Source: an uncultured Eubacteriales bacterium (GTDB lineage Bacteria; Bacillota; Clostridia; Oscillospirales; Acutalibacteraceae). Taken from it: a stretch of DNA of 17,372 bases. The DNA is taken from assembly GCA_948933715.1 (NCBI GenBank), contig CAQZPH010000015.1, positions 1 through 17,372 of the forward strand, read 5' to 3'. Under the pieces are notes generated by a model. That model saw only the letters and a list, made by a program, of their open reading frames with translations. It was not told where the DNA came from and ran no database searches. Of this stretch, positions 1 through 5,994 are shown in pieces; positions within the stretch are counted from its first letter, which is position 1; the number at the start of each line of letters is the position of its first letter. The translations under genes were made by a program, and so were the position numbers.

Positions 1-21
1 ATAATGAATATTGCCAGTTAA
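1..21 (+). CDS. Possible 3' end of secE (last six codons)
   Basis: Frame 1 reads a few codons (ending Ile-Met-Asn-Ile-Ala-Ser) to a TAA at 19-21, just before the nusG ribosome binding site. The gene normally directly upstream of nusG is secE, the small SecYEG translocase subunit, so this tail may belong to it. Six residues are not enough to identify a protein; the call rests only on the conserved gene order. Confidence 0.3.
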   Translation: MMNIAS

Positions 22-39
22 ATCAGTCGGAGGGAAACT

Positions 40-561
40 ATGCCAGAAGAAGCAAAATGGTACATTGTGCATACTTACTCAGGGTATGAGAACAAAGTGG
101 CATCTAACCTTGAAAAAACTGTTGAAAACAGAGGCTTTCAGCATTTAATTCAAGAAATTTATGTGCCTACTGAGACCGTCACTGAGATCAAAGATAATAA
201 AAAACGTGATGTTGAACGTAAGATTTTTCCAGGTTATGTTATCATAAAAATGATTTTAACAGATGAAACCTGGTATGTTGTTCGCAACATAAGAGGATGC
301 ACTGGCTTTGTAGGTCCATCGTCAAAACCAATACCTTTGACAGACGAAGAGGTAAAAAAACTTGGCGTGGAAAAGAAGTGCATAGAAGTTTCTTACAAAG
401 TAGGCGATACGGTTGTAATTATCGATGGTCCGCTGGAAGACAGTGTTGGAACTGTCGAACAACTCGATACAGATAATAACTGTGTGCGAGTTTCAGTTTC
501 CATGTTTGGCCGCTCAACACCTGTAGATCTTGAGCTGGATCAAGTGGAACTTATGGATTAG
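40..561 (+). CDS. nusG: Transcription termination/antitermination factor NusG
   Basis: 173-residue NusG, the normal bacterial length. NusG binds the RNA polymerase clamp and modulates pausing, Rho-dependent termination and coupling to ribosomes. The N-terminal NGN domain (about residues 5-110) opens with the family signature WYIVHTYSGYE and contains the FPGYV segment. The C-terminal KOW domain (about 120-173) contains GDTVVIIDGPLEDSVGTV. The ATG at 40 is preceded by a good ribosome binding site, CGGAGGG at 28-34. It is the first complete gene of the secE-nusG-rplKA type cluster. The 115-bp gap to rplK holds folded RNA elements rather than a terminator with a U-run, so read-through into rplK is expected. 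Confidence 0.97.
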   Translation: MPEEAKWYIVHTYSGYENKVASNLEKTVENRGFQHLIQEIYVPTETVTEIKDNKKRDVERKIFPGYVIIKMILTDETWYVVRNIRGCTGFVGPSSKPIPLTDEEVKKLGVEKKCIEVSYKVGDTVVIIDGPLEDSVGTVEQLDTDNNCVRVSVSMFGRSTPVDLELDQVELMD

Positions 562-566
562 TTTTT

Positions 567-609
567 GCAATAGATGGTCTAAAATCTATTGCCTGGGACT
601 TTTGTCCCA
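567..609 (+). promoter_or_regulatory. Tandem hairpins in the nusG-rplK spacer
   Basis: Two perfect inverted repeats lie back to back. GCAATAGAT (567-575) pairs with ATCTATTGC (584-592) around an 8-nt loop, and TGGGAC (594-599) pairs with GTCCCA (604-609) around a TTTT loop. Neither is followed by a U-run, so they do not look like intrinsic terminators. They sit just 5' of the L1-like element. The second hairpin's 3' arm can also pair with 613-617, which would disrupt that element. They may be processing sites or part of a regulatory fold; the function is inferred. Confidence 0.55.
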
Positions 610-611
610 CT

Positions 612-656
612 GTGGGAGGAGCAAATAAATTAAAAGGTTGTTCCGCAATTTACCAC
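612..656 (+). promoter_or_regulatory. Putative ribosomal protein L1 mRNA-binding element, copy 1
   Basis: The RNA can form outer stem GTGG (612-615)/CCAC (653-656), a 5' internal loop GA (616-617), inner stem GGAGCAA (618-624)/TTGTTCC (638-644), and a longer 3' internal loop of eight bases (645-652). As I recall it, this asymmetric GA-opposed-by-A/U-rich-loop architecture is that of the L1 site in 23S rRNA and of its mRNA mimics, where excess L1 represses the L11-L1 operon. The location directly before rplK fits such feedback. A second copy with the same plan precedes rplA. L1 binding itself is inferred. Confidence 0.6.
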
Positions 657-676
657 TAATTTTGGAGGTGCAAAAA

Positions 677-1102
677 ATGGCTCAAAAGGTCACCGGCTTT
701 ATTAAGCTTCAGATTCCTGCTGGTAAAGCAAGCCCAGCGCCGCCTGTTGGACCGGCACTAGGTCAGCACGGCGTCAATATTATGGCGTTCACAAAAGAAT
801 TTAATGAACGCACAAAAACAGATGCAGGATTGATAATCCCTGTAATTATTACGGTTTACGCAGACCGCTCATTCACGTTTGTGACAAAAACTCCACCTGC
901 AGCCGTTCTTATAAAGAAAGCATGCAATATTGGAAAAGGTTCAGGCGTACCTAATAAAACTAAGGTTGCAAAGATTACGCACGAGCAGGTCAAGAAGATT
1001 GCAGAGCAGAAAATGCCGGATTTAAATGCTGCTAATATTGATACAGCTATTAGTATGATAGCTGGAACAGCACGTAGTATGGGTATAGAAGTAATCGATT
1101 GA
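677..1102 (+). CDS. rplK: 50S ribosomal protein L11
   Basis: 141-residue L11, the standard length. It binds the GTPase-associated centre of 23S rRNA at the stalk base and is needed for factor-dependent GTP hydrolysis and RelA-type stringent signalling. The N-terminal domain has the family signature with PAGKASPAPPVGPALGQHG and VNIMAFTKEFN. The C-terminal rRNA-binding domain carries KTPPAAVLIKKA, GSGVPNKTKV and, near the end, AGTARSMGIEV. The ATG at 677 is chosen over an in-frame TTG at 638 because GGAGGTG (664-670) sits 6 nt upstream and MAQKVTGF is the conserved L11 N-terminus. The region before 677 belongs to the regulatory leader. Confidence 0.97.
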   Translation: MAQKVTGFIKLQIPAGKASPAPPVGPALGQHGVNIMAFTKEFNERTKTDAGLIIPVIITVYADRSFTFVTKTPPAAVLIKKACNIGKGSGVPNKTKVAKITHEQVKKIAEQKMPDLNAANIDTAISMIAGTARSMGIEVID

Positions 1103-1111
1103 TTTAACCCA

Positions 1112-1141
1112 GGTGGGAGGAAATAATCCGATTTTACCACT
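1112..1141 (+). promoter_or_regulatory. Putative ribosomal protein L1 mRNA-binding element, copy 2
   Basis: A compact version of the element before rplK. Stem GGTGG (1112-1116) pairs with CCACT (1137-1141, one G-U), followed by loop GA (1117-1118). The inner stem is GGA (1119-1121)/TCC (1127-1129) with a 5-nt cap, and the 3' loop is GATTTTA (1130-1136). It shares the strings TGGGAGGA, CCG and TTACCACT with copy 1. It ends a few bases before the rplA ribosome binding site, so bound L1 could block initiation of its own message. Binding is inferred from architecture and position. Confidence 0.6.
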
Positions 1142-1159
1142 CAATAGGGAGGAAAACCA

Positions 1160-1855
1160 ATGAAACATGGTAAGAAATATGTTGATAGCGCAAAGCTAAT
1201 TGACAAAACAAAACTATATGAAAACGATGAGGCTATGGAAGTTTGCGTTAAAACAGCGACAGCTAAGTTTGACGAAACTGTAGAAGTTCACGTGAAATTA
1301 GGTGTTGATTCACGTCATGCGGATCAACAAGTTCGTGGAGCTATAGTATTGCCTCATGGAACAGGAAAAAATATAAGAATTCTTGCAATATGCAAAGGTG
1401 ACAATGTGAAATTGGCACAAGAAGCAGGTGCAGATTTTGTTGGGGCAGAAGAAATGACAACAAAGATTCAAAATGAAGGTTGGATGGACTTTGATGTTCT
1501 TATAACAACTCCAGATATGATGGGTCTAGTTGGTCGTTTAGGTAAGGTATTAGGGCCAAGAGGTCTTATGCCAAACCCAAAAGCCGGAACAGTTACTCCT
1601 GATATAGCTAAGGCTGTTAAGGAAGCAAAAGCCGGTAAAATTGAATATCGTCTAGATAAAACAAACATTATTCACTGCCCGATAGGAAAAGCTTCTTTTG
1701 GAAAAGAGAAACTTCTTCAGAACTTTGATGCTTTGCTAGGTGCAATTGTTAGAGCAAAACCTGCAGCATCAAAAGGTCAATATATTAAATCTTGTGTAGT
1801 TTCTACTACAATGGGTCCTGGTATTAGGCTGAACCCAAATAAAGTAGGATTATAA
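1160..1855 (+). CDS. rplA: 50S ribosomal protein L1
   Basis: 231-residue L1, full length. L1 forms the mobile L1 stalk that helps move deacylated tRNA out of the E site, and in many bacteria it represses its own operon by binding mRNA. Domain I opens with HGKKYVDSAKLIDK and includes VEVHVKLGVD and the LPHGTGK segment. Domain II spans roughly residues 68-160. The L1 signature around residues 120-140 is present (GLVGRLGKVLGPRGLMPNPK). The ATG at 1160 is preceded by AGGGAGG (1146-1152). It is 57 bp downstream of rplK and co-transcribed with it. A strong terminator follows, so rplJ-rplL form a separate unit. Confidence 0.97.
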   Translation: MKHGKKYVDSAKLIDKTKLYENDEAMEVCVKTATAKFDETVEVHVKLGVDSRHADQQVRGAIVLPHGTGKNIRILAICKGDNVKLAQEAGADFVGAEEMTTKIQNEGWMDFDVLITTPDMMGLVGRLGKVLGPRGLMPNPKAGTVTPDIAKAVKEAKAGKIEYRLDKTNIIHCPIGKASFGKEKLLQNFDALLGAIVRAKPAASKGQYIKSCVVSTTMGPGIRLNPNKVGL

Positions 1856-1885
1856 GATTTATTTTAAAGTATATAAAGAAATTTT

Positions 1886-1920
1886 AGAAGCTGTATATAT
1901 AATATACAGCTTCTTTTATT
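1886..1920 (+). terminator. Intrinsic terminator after rplA
   Basis: A 13-bp perfect stem, AGAAGCTGTATAT (1886-1898) with ATATACAGCTTCT (1902-1914), has a 3-nt loop and runs into TTTTATTTT. It should end the nusG-rplK-rplA transcript. Confidence 0.9.
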
Positions 1921-1980
1921 TTAAATAGATCTAAACTAAAAAGGGAAATTTTAAATATTTAAATTATTTACTAATATTTC

Positions 1981-2009
1981 TTGACAACGCCATTTTTATA
2001 TGTTAACAT
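1981..2009 (+). promoter_or_regulatory. Promoter for the rplJ-rplL unit
   Basis: A consensus -35 TTGACA (1981-1986) is followed after 17 bp by a -10 TAACAT (2004-2009), preceded by TG at 2001-2002 in the extended -10 position. Transcription would start near 2016, immediately before the L10-type leader. Confidence 0.8.
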
Positions 2010-2023
2010 AATTAAAGCTGTTT

Positions 2024-2143
2024 TTCCAAAGACAGTAGGTGCATAATGCATAATGTGATTTTCACGCCTACCGAGGATTAGTGCGGTTTATACTTTAATT
2101 TTGTATTTGCGCCTTTTCTGCGGTAAGTGGAAAAGGCTTTTTA
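2024..2143 (+). promoter_or_regulatory. L10-type autoregulatory leader with attenuator terminator
   Basis: This matches the known L10 leader of Firmicutes, an RNA bound by the L10(L12)4 complex to trigger premature termination. The AAAGACAGTAGGTGC segment (2028-2042) folds with CGCCTACCGAGGAT (2065-2078): GTAGGTG (2035-2041) pairs with CGCCTAC (2065-2071), one G-U, and the 3' side continues CCGAGGAT. A terminator follows: GCCTTTTC (2111-2118) pairs with GAAAAGGC (2130-2137), then TTTTTAT. A weaker competing fold pairs 2083-2085 and 2090-2093 with 2103-2106 and 2110-2112, overlapping the terminator's 5' arm, and may be the antiterminator. Repression details are established for the family; the antiterminator pairing here is tentative. 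Confidence 0.88.
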
Positions 2144-2184
2144 TATTTATGTACGATTAGTTTTATCTTTTGGGGGTGAATAGT

Positions 2185-2715
2185 TTGCCAAGTGAAAAGA
2201 TTTTAGAACAAAAGAAAGCTATTGTTGCAGATCTAGCTGAAAAGTTAAAAAGTTCTTGTGCGGGTGTAGTTGTAGACTATAAAGGTATTAATGTTGCCGA
2301 TGACACTAAACTTAGAAAAGAGCTCAGAGAGTCAGGGGTAGAATACTTTGTTGTAAAGAACACATTGCTTCAAAGAGCAGTAAAAGAAGCTGGACTTGAA
2401 GACTTAGAACCAGTTCTTGAAGGAACAACAGCTATAGCTATTAGTCAGGAAGATCATGTAGCTGCAGCTAGGATTCTTTGCGGTTTTGGTAAAAAGAATA
2501 AGTTCTTTAACGCAAAGGCTGGATTTGTTGAAGGTAAGGTAATAAGTGAGGCAGAGGTAAATAACCTTGCTAAACTTCCACCTAAGGAAGAACTTATTGC
2601 AAAAACAGTGGGCAGCTTGAACGCACCAATTTCCGGACTTGTTACTGTGCTTGATGGCACAATTAAAGGACTAGTTGTTGTTCTTAACGCAGTTGCTCAA
2701 AAGCAAAGTGCATAA
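2185..2715 (+). CDS. rplJ: 50S ribosomal protein L10
   Basis: 176-residue L10, the stalk base protein that anchors L7/L12 dimers to the ribosome next to L11. The N-terminal rRNA-binding domain shows CAGVVVDYKGINVADDTKLRK-type sequence and EYFVVKNTLLQRA. The middle region contains TTAIAISQED. The C-terminal part, with NAPISGLVTVLDGTIKGLV and the last helix, is the L12 attachment region. I choose the TTG at 2185 (giving MPSEKILEQKKAIV, the usual clostridial N-terminus) over an in-frame TTG at 2170 and GTG at 2176, because the GGGGG ribosome binding site at 2172-2176 lies about 8 nt upstream of 2185 and overlaps the earlier candidates. Regulated by the leader at 2024-2143. Confidence 0.96.
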   Translation: MPSEKILEQKKAIVADLAEKLKSSCAGVVVDYKGINVADDTKLRKELRESGVEYFVVKNTLLQRAVKEAGLEDLEPVLEGTTAIAISQEDHVAAARILCGFGKKNKFFNAKAGFVEGKVISEAEVNNLAKLPPKEELIAKTVGSLNAPISGLVTVLDGTIKGLVVVLNAVAQKQSA

Positions 2716-2771
2716 TTATGTAAAAAACGAGCGTTGCTCAAAATTATTAATATTTTTGGAGGTTACTTATC

Positions 2772-3149
2772 ATGGCAGATAAAGTTGCAAAATTAATTGA
2801 AGATGTGAAAGCATTAACAGTATTGGAATTAAGTGAGCTTGTAAAAGCTTTAGAAGAAGAATTCGGAGTGTCAGCAGCAGCTCCTGTTGCTGTAGCAGCA
2901 GCTCCTGCAGCCGGTGGTGCTGCAGCAGCAGAAGAAAAATCAGAATTTGATATAGTTCTTAAATCAGCTGGTGCAAACAAAGTTGCAGTTATAAAAGTTG
3001 TTAAAGAGGTTACTGGCCTTGGCTTAAAAGAAGCTAAAGAAATTGTAGATGGAGCTCCTAAAACTATTAAAGAAGGTGCTTCTAAAGAAGACACTGAAAC
3101 TATTAAAGCTAAATTAACAGAAGCTGGAGCAGAAGTAGAAATTAAATAA
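2772..3149 (+). CDS. rplL: 50S ribosomal protein L7/L12
   Basis: 125-residue L7/L12, the multicopy stalk protein that recruits translational GTPases. The N-terminal dimerisation and L10-binding helices occupy about residues 1-33. A flexible Ala/Pro/Gly-rich hinge lies at about 34-54 (AAAPVAVAAAPAAGGAAAA). The C-terminal globular domain contains EFDIVLKSAGANKVAVIKVV and GLGLKEAKEIVDGAPK, the factor-binding surface. The ATG at 2772 has GGAGG at 2758-2762. It lies 56 bp after rplJ in the same transcript. Two terminators follow, and the usual next gene, rpoB, is not here. Confidence 0.97.
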   Translation: MADKVAKLIEDVKALTVLELSELVKALEEEFGVSAAAPVAVAAAPAAGGAAAAEEKSEFDIVLKSAGANKVAVIKVVKEVTGLGLKEAKEIVDGAPKTIKEGASKEDTETIKAKLTEAGAEVEIK

Positions 3150-3153
3150 TTAT

Positions 3154-3189
3154 AAAAATACCGCAGAAATTTTTCTGTGGTATTTTTCT
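3154..3189 (+). terminator. Intrinsic terminator after rplL
   Basis: ATACCGCAGAAA (3158-3169) pairs with TTTCTGTGGTAT (3172-3183, one G-U), leaving a tight loop, and the stem is followed by TTTTTCTTT. It starts within 10 bp of the rplL stop and closes the rplJ-rplL unit. Confidence 0.85.
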
Positions 3190-3235
3190 TTGGTTTTTAT
3201 ATAGGTAAATATATTAAAAATGAAATTATAATTAA

Positions 3236-3267
3236 GGGGCCATGTTAACCATAACATGGCCTTTTAT
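3236..3267 (+). terminator. Second hairpin terminator in the rplL-oxidoreductase gap
   Basis: GGCCATGTTA (3238-3247) and TAACATGGCC (3252-3261) form a perfect 10-bp stem with a 4-nt ACCA loop, followed by TTTTATTAT. It lies about 50 bp beyond the first terminator, insulating the ribosomal unit from the next operon. No clear promoter was seen in the AT-rich stretch 3268-3362. Confidence 0.8.
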
Positions 3268-3374
3268 TATAGAATTATTATTTAGATTAATATAATTCAA
3301 CCTATTGTTATATTTTAAATGAATAAGATTAAAATTATTTTCAAACAATAATAAAAAAGTTTGAAGGTGATTTT

Positions 3375-4673
3375 GTGGAGTCAACGTGGCTAGAAGGTTT
3401 AAAAATCGAGAGATTTCCCGAGCTTAAGAGTGATATAAAAACTGACGTTTTAATAATTGGAGGAGGCTTAGCTGGAGTTTTATGTGCGTATTTTTTAGAA
3501 CAAAAAGGCGTAAATTATACCTTAGTTGAAGGCGAACGAATTGGAATGGGGATTACTAAAAATACTACAGCTAAGATTACTTTTGGTCACTCTTTGATTT
3601 ATAGCGATTTAATTGAAAACTTTGGTGAGTTTTATGCAAACCAGTATCTTAAGGCAAACAAATTAGCACTTGATATATATGCAAGACTTTGTAAAAATAC
3701 AGATTGTGACTTTGAAAAGAAACCAGCATATACTTATTCTCTTTATAACAGAGAAAAAATCGAAAATGAAATAAAAGCGCTCCAGACTCTAGGCTGTAAA
3801 ACCAAATTTGAAAGTGAAATCCCCTTACCATTTAAAATAGCTGGAGCTATAAAGCTTGAAGATCAAGCACAATTCAACCCGATGAAATTTATATCTCAAA
3901 TATCAAAAAATTTAAATATTTATGAAAACACTTATATAAGAGAAGTTAAGGGAAACATTGCATTTACTGGTCGATATAAGATTACAGCTGGAAAAATTAT
4001 TGTAGCAACGCATTTTCCATTTATAAATTTACATGGTTCTTATTTTTTAAAAATGTATCAGAACCGATCATATGTTGTAGCTATTGAAAATGGCCCTGAA
4101 ATTAATGGAATGTATGTGGATGAAGCAGAAAAGGGAATGTCATTTCGTAATTATAAAAACCTTTTGTTAGTGGGCGGCGGAAGTCATCGAACGGGTAAAA
4201 ACGGTGGTAGTTATAATGAATTAAGGGAATTTATTAAAAAGCATTATAAAAATTCATCTGAGAAGTATTTTTGGGCGACTCAAGATTGTATGACTCTTGA
4301 TGGGATTCCATATATTGGACAGTATTCTAAAAATACCCCCGATTTATTTGTAGCTACAGGATTCAACAAATGGGGGATGACGTCTTCAATGGTAGCAGCT
4401 ATGATTCTTTGTGATTTAGTTATCGGAAAGGAAAATGAATTCGAAGAAGTTTTTTCACCTTCAAGAAATATATTAAAACCGCAACTTTTTGTAAATGTAG
4501 GTGAAACCTTGGTGAATTTCCTAACTCCTACACCTAAAAGATGTTCTCACCTTGGCTGTTCGCTGAAATGGAATAAATATGAACATACGTGGGATTGCCC
4601 ATGTCATGGTTCACGTTTTGAAGAAGATGGCAGGCTTATTGATAATCCTGCAATGAGGGATACAAATGTTTAA
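3375..4673 (+). CDS. FAD-dependent oxidoreductase with compact C-terminal Rieske [2Fe-2S] module
   Basis: 432 residues. The N-terminal D-amino-acid-oxidase-type FAD fold has the dinucleotide motif GGGLAG at 29-34 in DVLIIGGGLAG, then TTAKITFGHS and a mid-region QAQFNPMKF typical of this family. A late segment reads LDGIPYIGQYS and FVATGFNKWGMTSSMVAAM, the second FAD contact. The end carries a Rieske cluster site: C390-x-H392 and C408-x-x-H411 as ligands, with C395 and C410 in position for the disulfide of high-potential Rieske centres. The Rieske part is only about 45 residues: the strands that usually precede CxHxGC are missing, so the protein is shorter than the roughly 500-residue YhfW-like relatives I know. 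GTG start at 3375 with GAAGGTGA at 3363-3370. Electron donor and substrate are unknown. It overlaps the next gene by 8 bp. Confidence 0.9.
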   Translation: MESTWLEGLKIERFPELKSDIKTDVLIIGGGLAGVLCAYFLEQKGVNYTLVEGERIGMGITKNTTAKITFGHSLIYSDLIENFGEFYANQYLKANKLALDIYARLCKNTDCDFEKKPAYTYSLYNREKIENEIKALQTLGCKTKFESEIPLPFKIAGAIKLEDQAQFNPMKFISQISKNLNIYENTYIREVKGNIAFTGRYKITAGKIIVATHFPFINLHGSYFLKMYQNRSYVVAIENGPEINGMYVDEAEKGMSFRNYKNLLLVGGGSHRTGKNGGSYNELREFIKKHYKNSSEKYFWATQDCMTLDGIPYIGQYSKNTPDLFVATGFNKWGMTSSMVAAMILCDLVIGKENEFEEVFSPSRNILKPQLFVNVGETLVNFLTPTPKRCSHLGCSLKWNKYEHTWDCPCHGSRFEEDGRLIDNPAMRDTNV

Positions 4674-5502
4674 AGGATTTTTTGAAGGATGGTATTTTAA
4701 ACATCAGAATAAATTAAATACGGTTTCAATAATCCCGGGTATTTCAAATTCAAAGGCATTTATTCAAGTTATAACTGAGGATGAATCTTATAATATAGAT
4801 TTTCCTAAAGAAAAGTTTTTTAAAAGAGAAGAAAGTGTAGTAATTAATGAGAATGTTTTTTCACGTAAAGGTATAAAGATTAACATAAAAAAGAAAGATT
4901 TATCTATAAAAGGAGAAATTTTTTATCATAACTTGACGCCTTTAAAAAATGATATTATGGGACCGTTTAGATTTTTTCCCTTAGAATGTCGTCATGGGAT
5001 TATAAGTATGTATCATAACCTTTCCGGAGAAATAGAGATAAATGGAAAGGTATTTGATTTTAATGATGGTATAGGGTATATCGAAAAAGACAGTGGCCAC
5101 TCTTTTCCTAAAAGTTATGCATGGATTCATAGTAACGATTTTGAAGAAAAATGTTCAGTAATGGTGGCTATTGCTGATATCCCTTTTTTAGGATTTCATT
5201 TTAGAGGTTTAATTTGTTCTGTTTATTGTCAAGAAAAAGAATATATAATAGCGACTTATAACAATGGGAAGATTTTAAAATGTACCAGAGAAGAAATTTT
5301 AATATGTAACACTACATTAAAGCTTTATATACGTATCTCAGACATTGAGGAAAAATCTTTATATTCGCCTATTTCTGGAGAAATGAAAGGTATTATAAAA
5401 GAATCACCCTCTTGTAGGGCACAATTTAAATTCTTTAAAAATGAGGATTTATTGTTCGACTTAACTAGTTTAAAAACCAGCTCTGAATTTTTTGGTTATT
5501 AA
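4666..5502 (+). CDS. Tocopherol-cyclase-like family protein
   Basis: 278 residues resembling the bacterial branch of the tocopherol cyclase family, lipocalin-like beta-barrel proteins whose plant members close the chromanol ring of prenylated quinols. Family features seen are the N-terminal FFEGWYFKHQ, IPGIS and KAFIQ, then ECRHGIISMYH, a GYIEKDSGHSFPKSYAWIHS block at about 142-161 (relatives usually have W-G-x-S-F-P), and GFHFRGLI. No signal peptide or membrane segment is apparent. The ATG at 4666 lies inside the end of the oxidoreductase gene (8-bp overlap) with GAGGGA at 4655-4660, so the two are translationally coupled and probably act in one process, perhaps on a lipid or quinone-like molecule. 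Tocopherol synthesis itself is unlikely in a clostridium, so the reaction is unknown. Confidence 0.82.
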   Translation: MFKGFFEGWYFKHQNKLNTVSIIPGISNSKAFIQVITEDESYNIDFPKEKFFKREESVVINENVFSRKGIKINIKKKDLSIKGEIFYHNLTPLKNDIMGPFRFFPLECRHGIISMYHNLSGEIEINGKVFDFNDGIGYIEKDSGHSFPKSYAWIHSNDFEEKCSVMVAIADIPFLGFHFRGLICSVYCQEKEYIIATYNNGKILKCTREEILICNTTLKLYIRISDIEEKSLYSPISGEMKGIIKESPSCRAQFKFFKNEDLLFDLTSLKTSSEFFGY

Positions 5503-5575
5503 AACAGGTTTTTAATTTTTATAATATAATAAATTCGGTATATATAAGAAAATAATTAGATGTTTATAATTAAAG

Positions 5576-5617
5576 ACAATGGCGAGCAAAATAAAAGTTG
5601 CTAACCATTGTTTTTTA
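5576..5617 (+). terminator. Intrinsic terminator of the Rieske/tocopherol-cyclase-like operon
   Basis: ACAATGG (5576-5582) pairs with CCATTGT (5605-5611). After a 2x2 mismatch, AGCAA (5585-5589) pairs with TTGCT (5598-5602) around an 8-nt loop. The stem runs into TTTTTTATTT. Confidence 0.85.
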
Positions 5618-5716
5618 TTTAATTAAACTTTTAAGAGATAAATGTAAAATAGCATGGGCATGTAACGAAAGGTATGAATAATACATAATATGGGTTAAAT
5701 TCAAAGGAGGGTTCCT

Positions 5717-5992
5717 ATGGAAAAAAGTGAATTTAATGCTTTAGTAGAACATTATAAAAATGAAATGATAGAGCTTTTCAACTTAAAAGCAAATACGTCA
5801 AATAAAGGTGAAGAAACTTCAAAAGAAAACCAACCTGAGAATATGAATGTAACTAGAGAAACGGCAAGTAATAATGAAAATGCAGTTAGTGAGGTTGATG
5901 CTACAAAAACAGCACAGGAAGTGACAAAAAATATGAATGTTAATAATGAAAATAAAGAGAATATGGAGAATAACGAAGAAAATAACAGTTAA
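5717..5992 (+). CDS. Small Asn/Glu-rich hypothetical protein, probably disordered
   Basis: 91 residues that I do not recognise. By count it has 21 Asn and 18 Glu (43% of the protein), one Gly, no Cys and no Trp. Residues 1-25 could form an amphipathic helix (SEFNALVEHYKNEMIELF); the rest is low-complexity and polar, so likely unstructured. The motif NMNV occurs twice, and at DNA level the 11-mer AATATGAATGT repeats at 5840 and 5930, exactly 30 codons apart, hinting at internal duplication. The gene looks real: a near-perfect AAAGGAGGG site (5703-5711) lies 5 nt before the ATG and a strong terminator begins right after the stop, making a monocistronic unit. No signal peptide or membrane segment. 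Function unknown. Confidence 0.75.
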   Translation: MEKSEFNALVEHYKNEMIELFNLKANTSNKGEETSKENQPENMNVTRETASNNENAVSEVDATKTAQEVTKNMNVNNENKENMENNEENNS

Positions 5993-5994
5993 AG

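Noticed and set aside
856..1140. Minus-strand open frame antisense to rplK
   Set aside because: It mirrors the codons of a certain ribosomal protein gene, has no ribosome binding site or recognisable family, and its apparent hydrophobicity comes from the antisense of Lys/Ala-rich codons.
2747..3094. Minus-strand Ala/Ser-rich frame antisense to rplL
   Set aside because: The alanine-rich stretch is the complement of the L7/L12 hinge codons (GCA/GCT); no independent coding evidence.
3305..3335. Possible promoter for the Rieske operon (TTGTTA, then TAAAAT)
   Set aside because: The spacer is 19 bp and the region is nearly all A/T, so chance matches are expected.
5661..5690. Possible sporulation sigma factor promoter before the acidic gene (CATAATAT as a -10)
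   Set aside because: The -10 partly matches a sigma-E type box, but no matching -35 lies at the right distance; not enough to claim.
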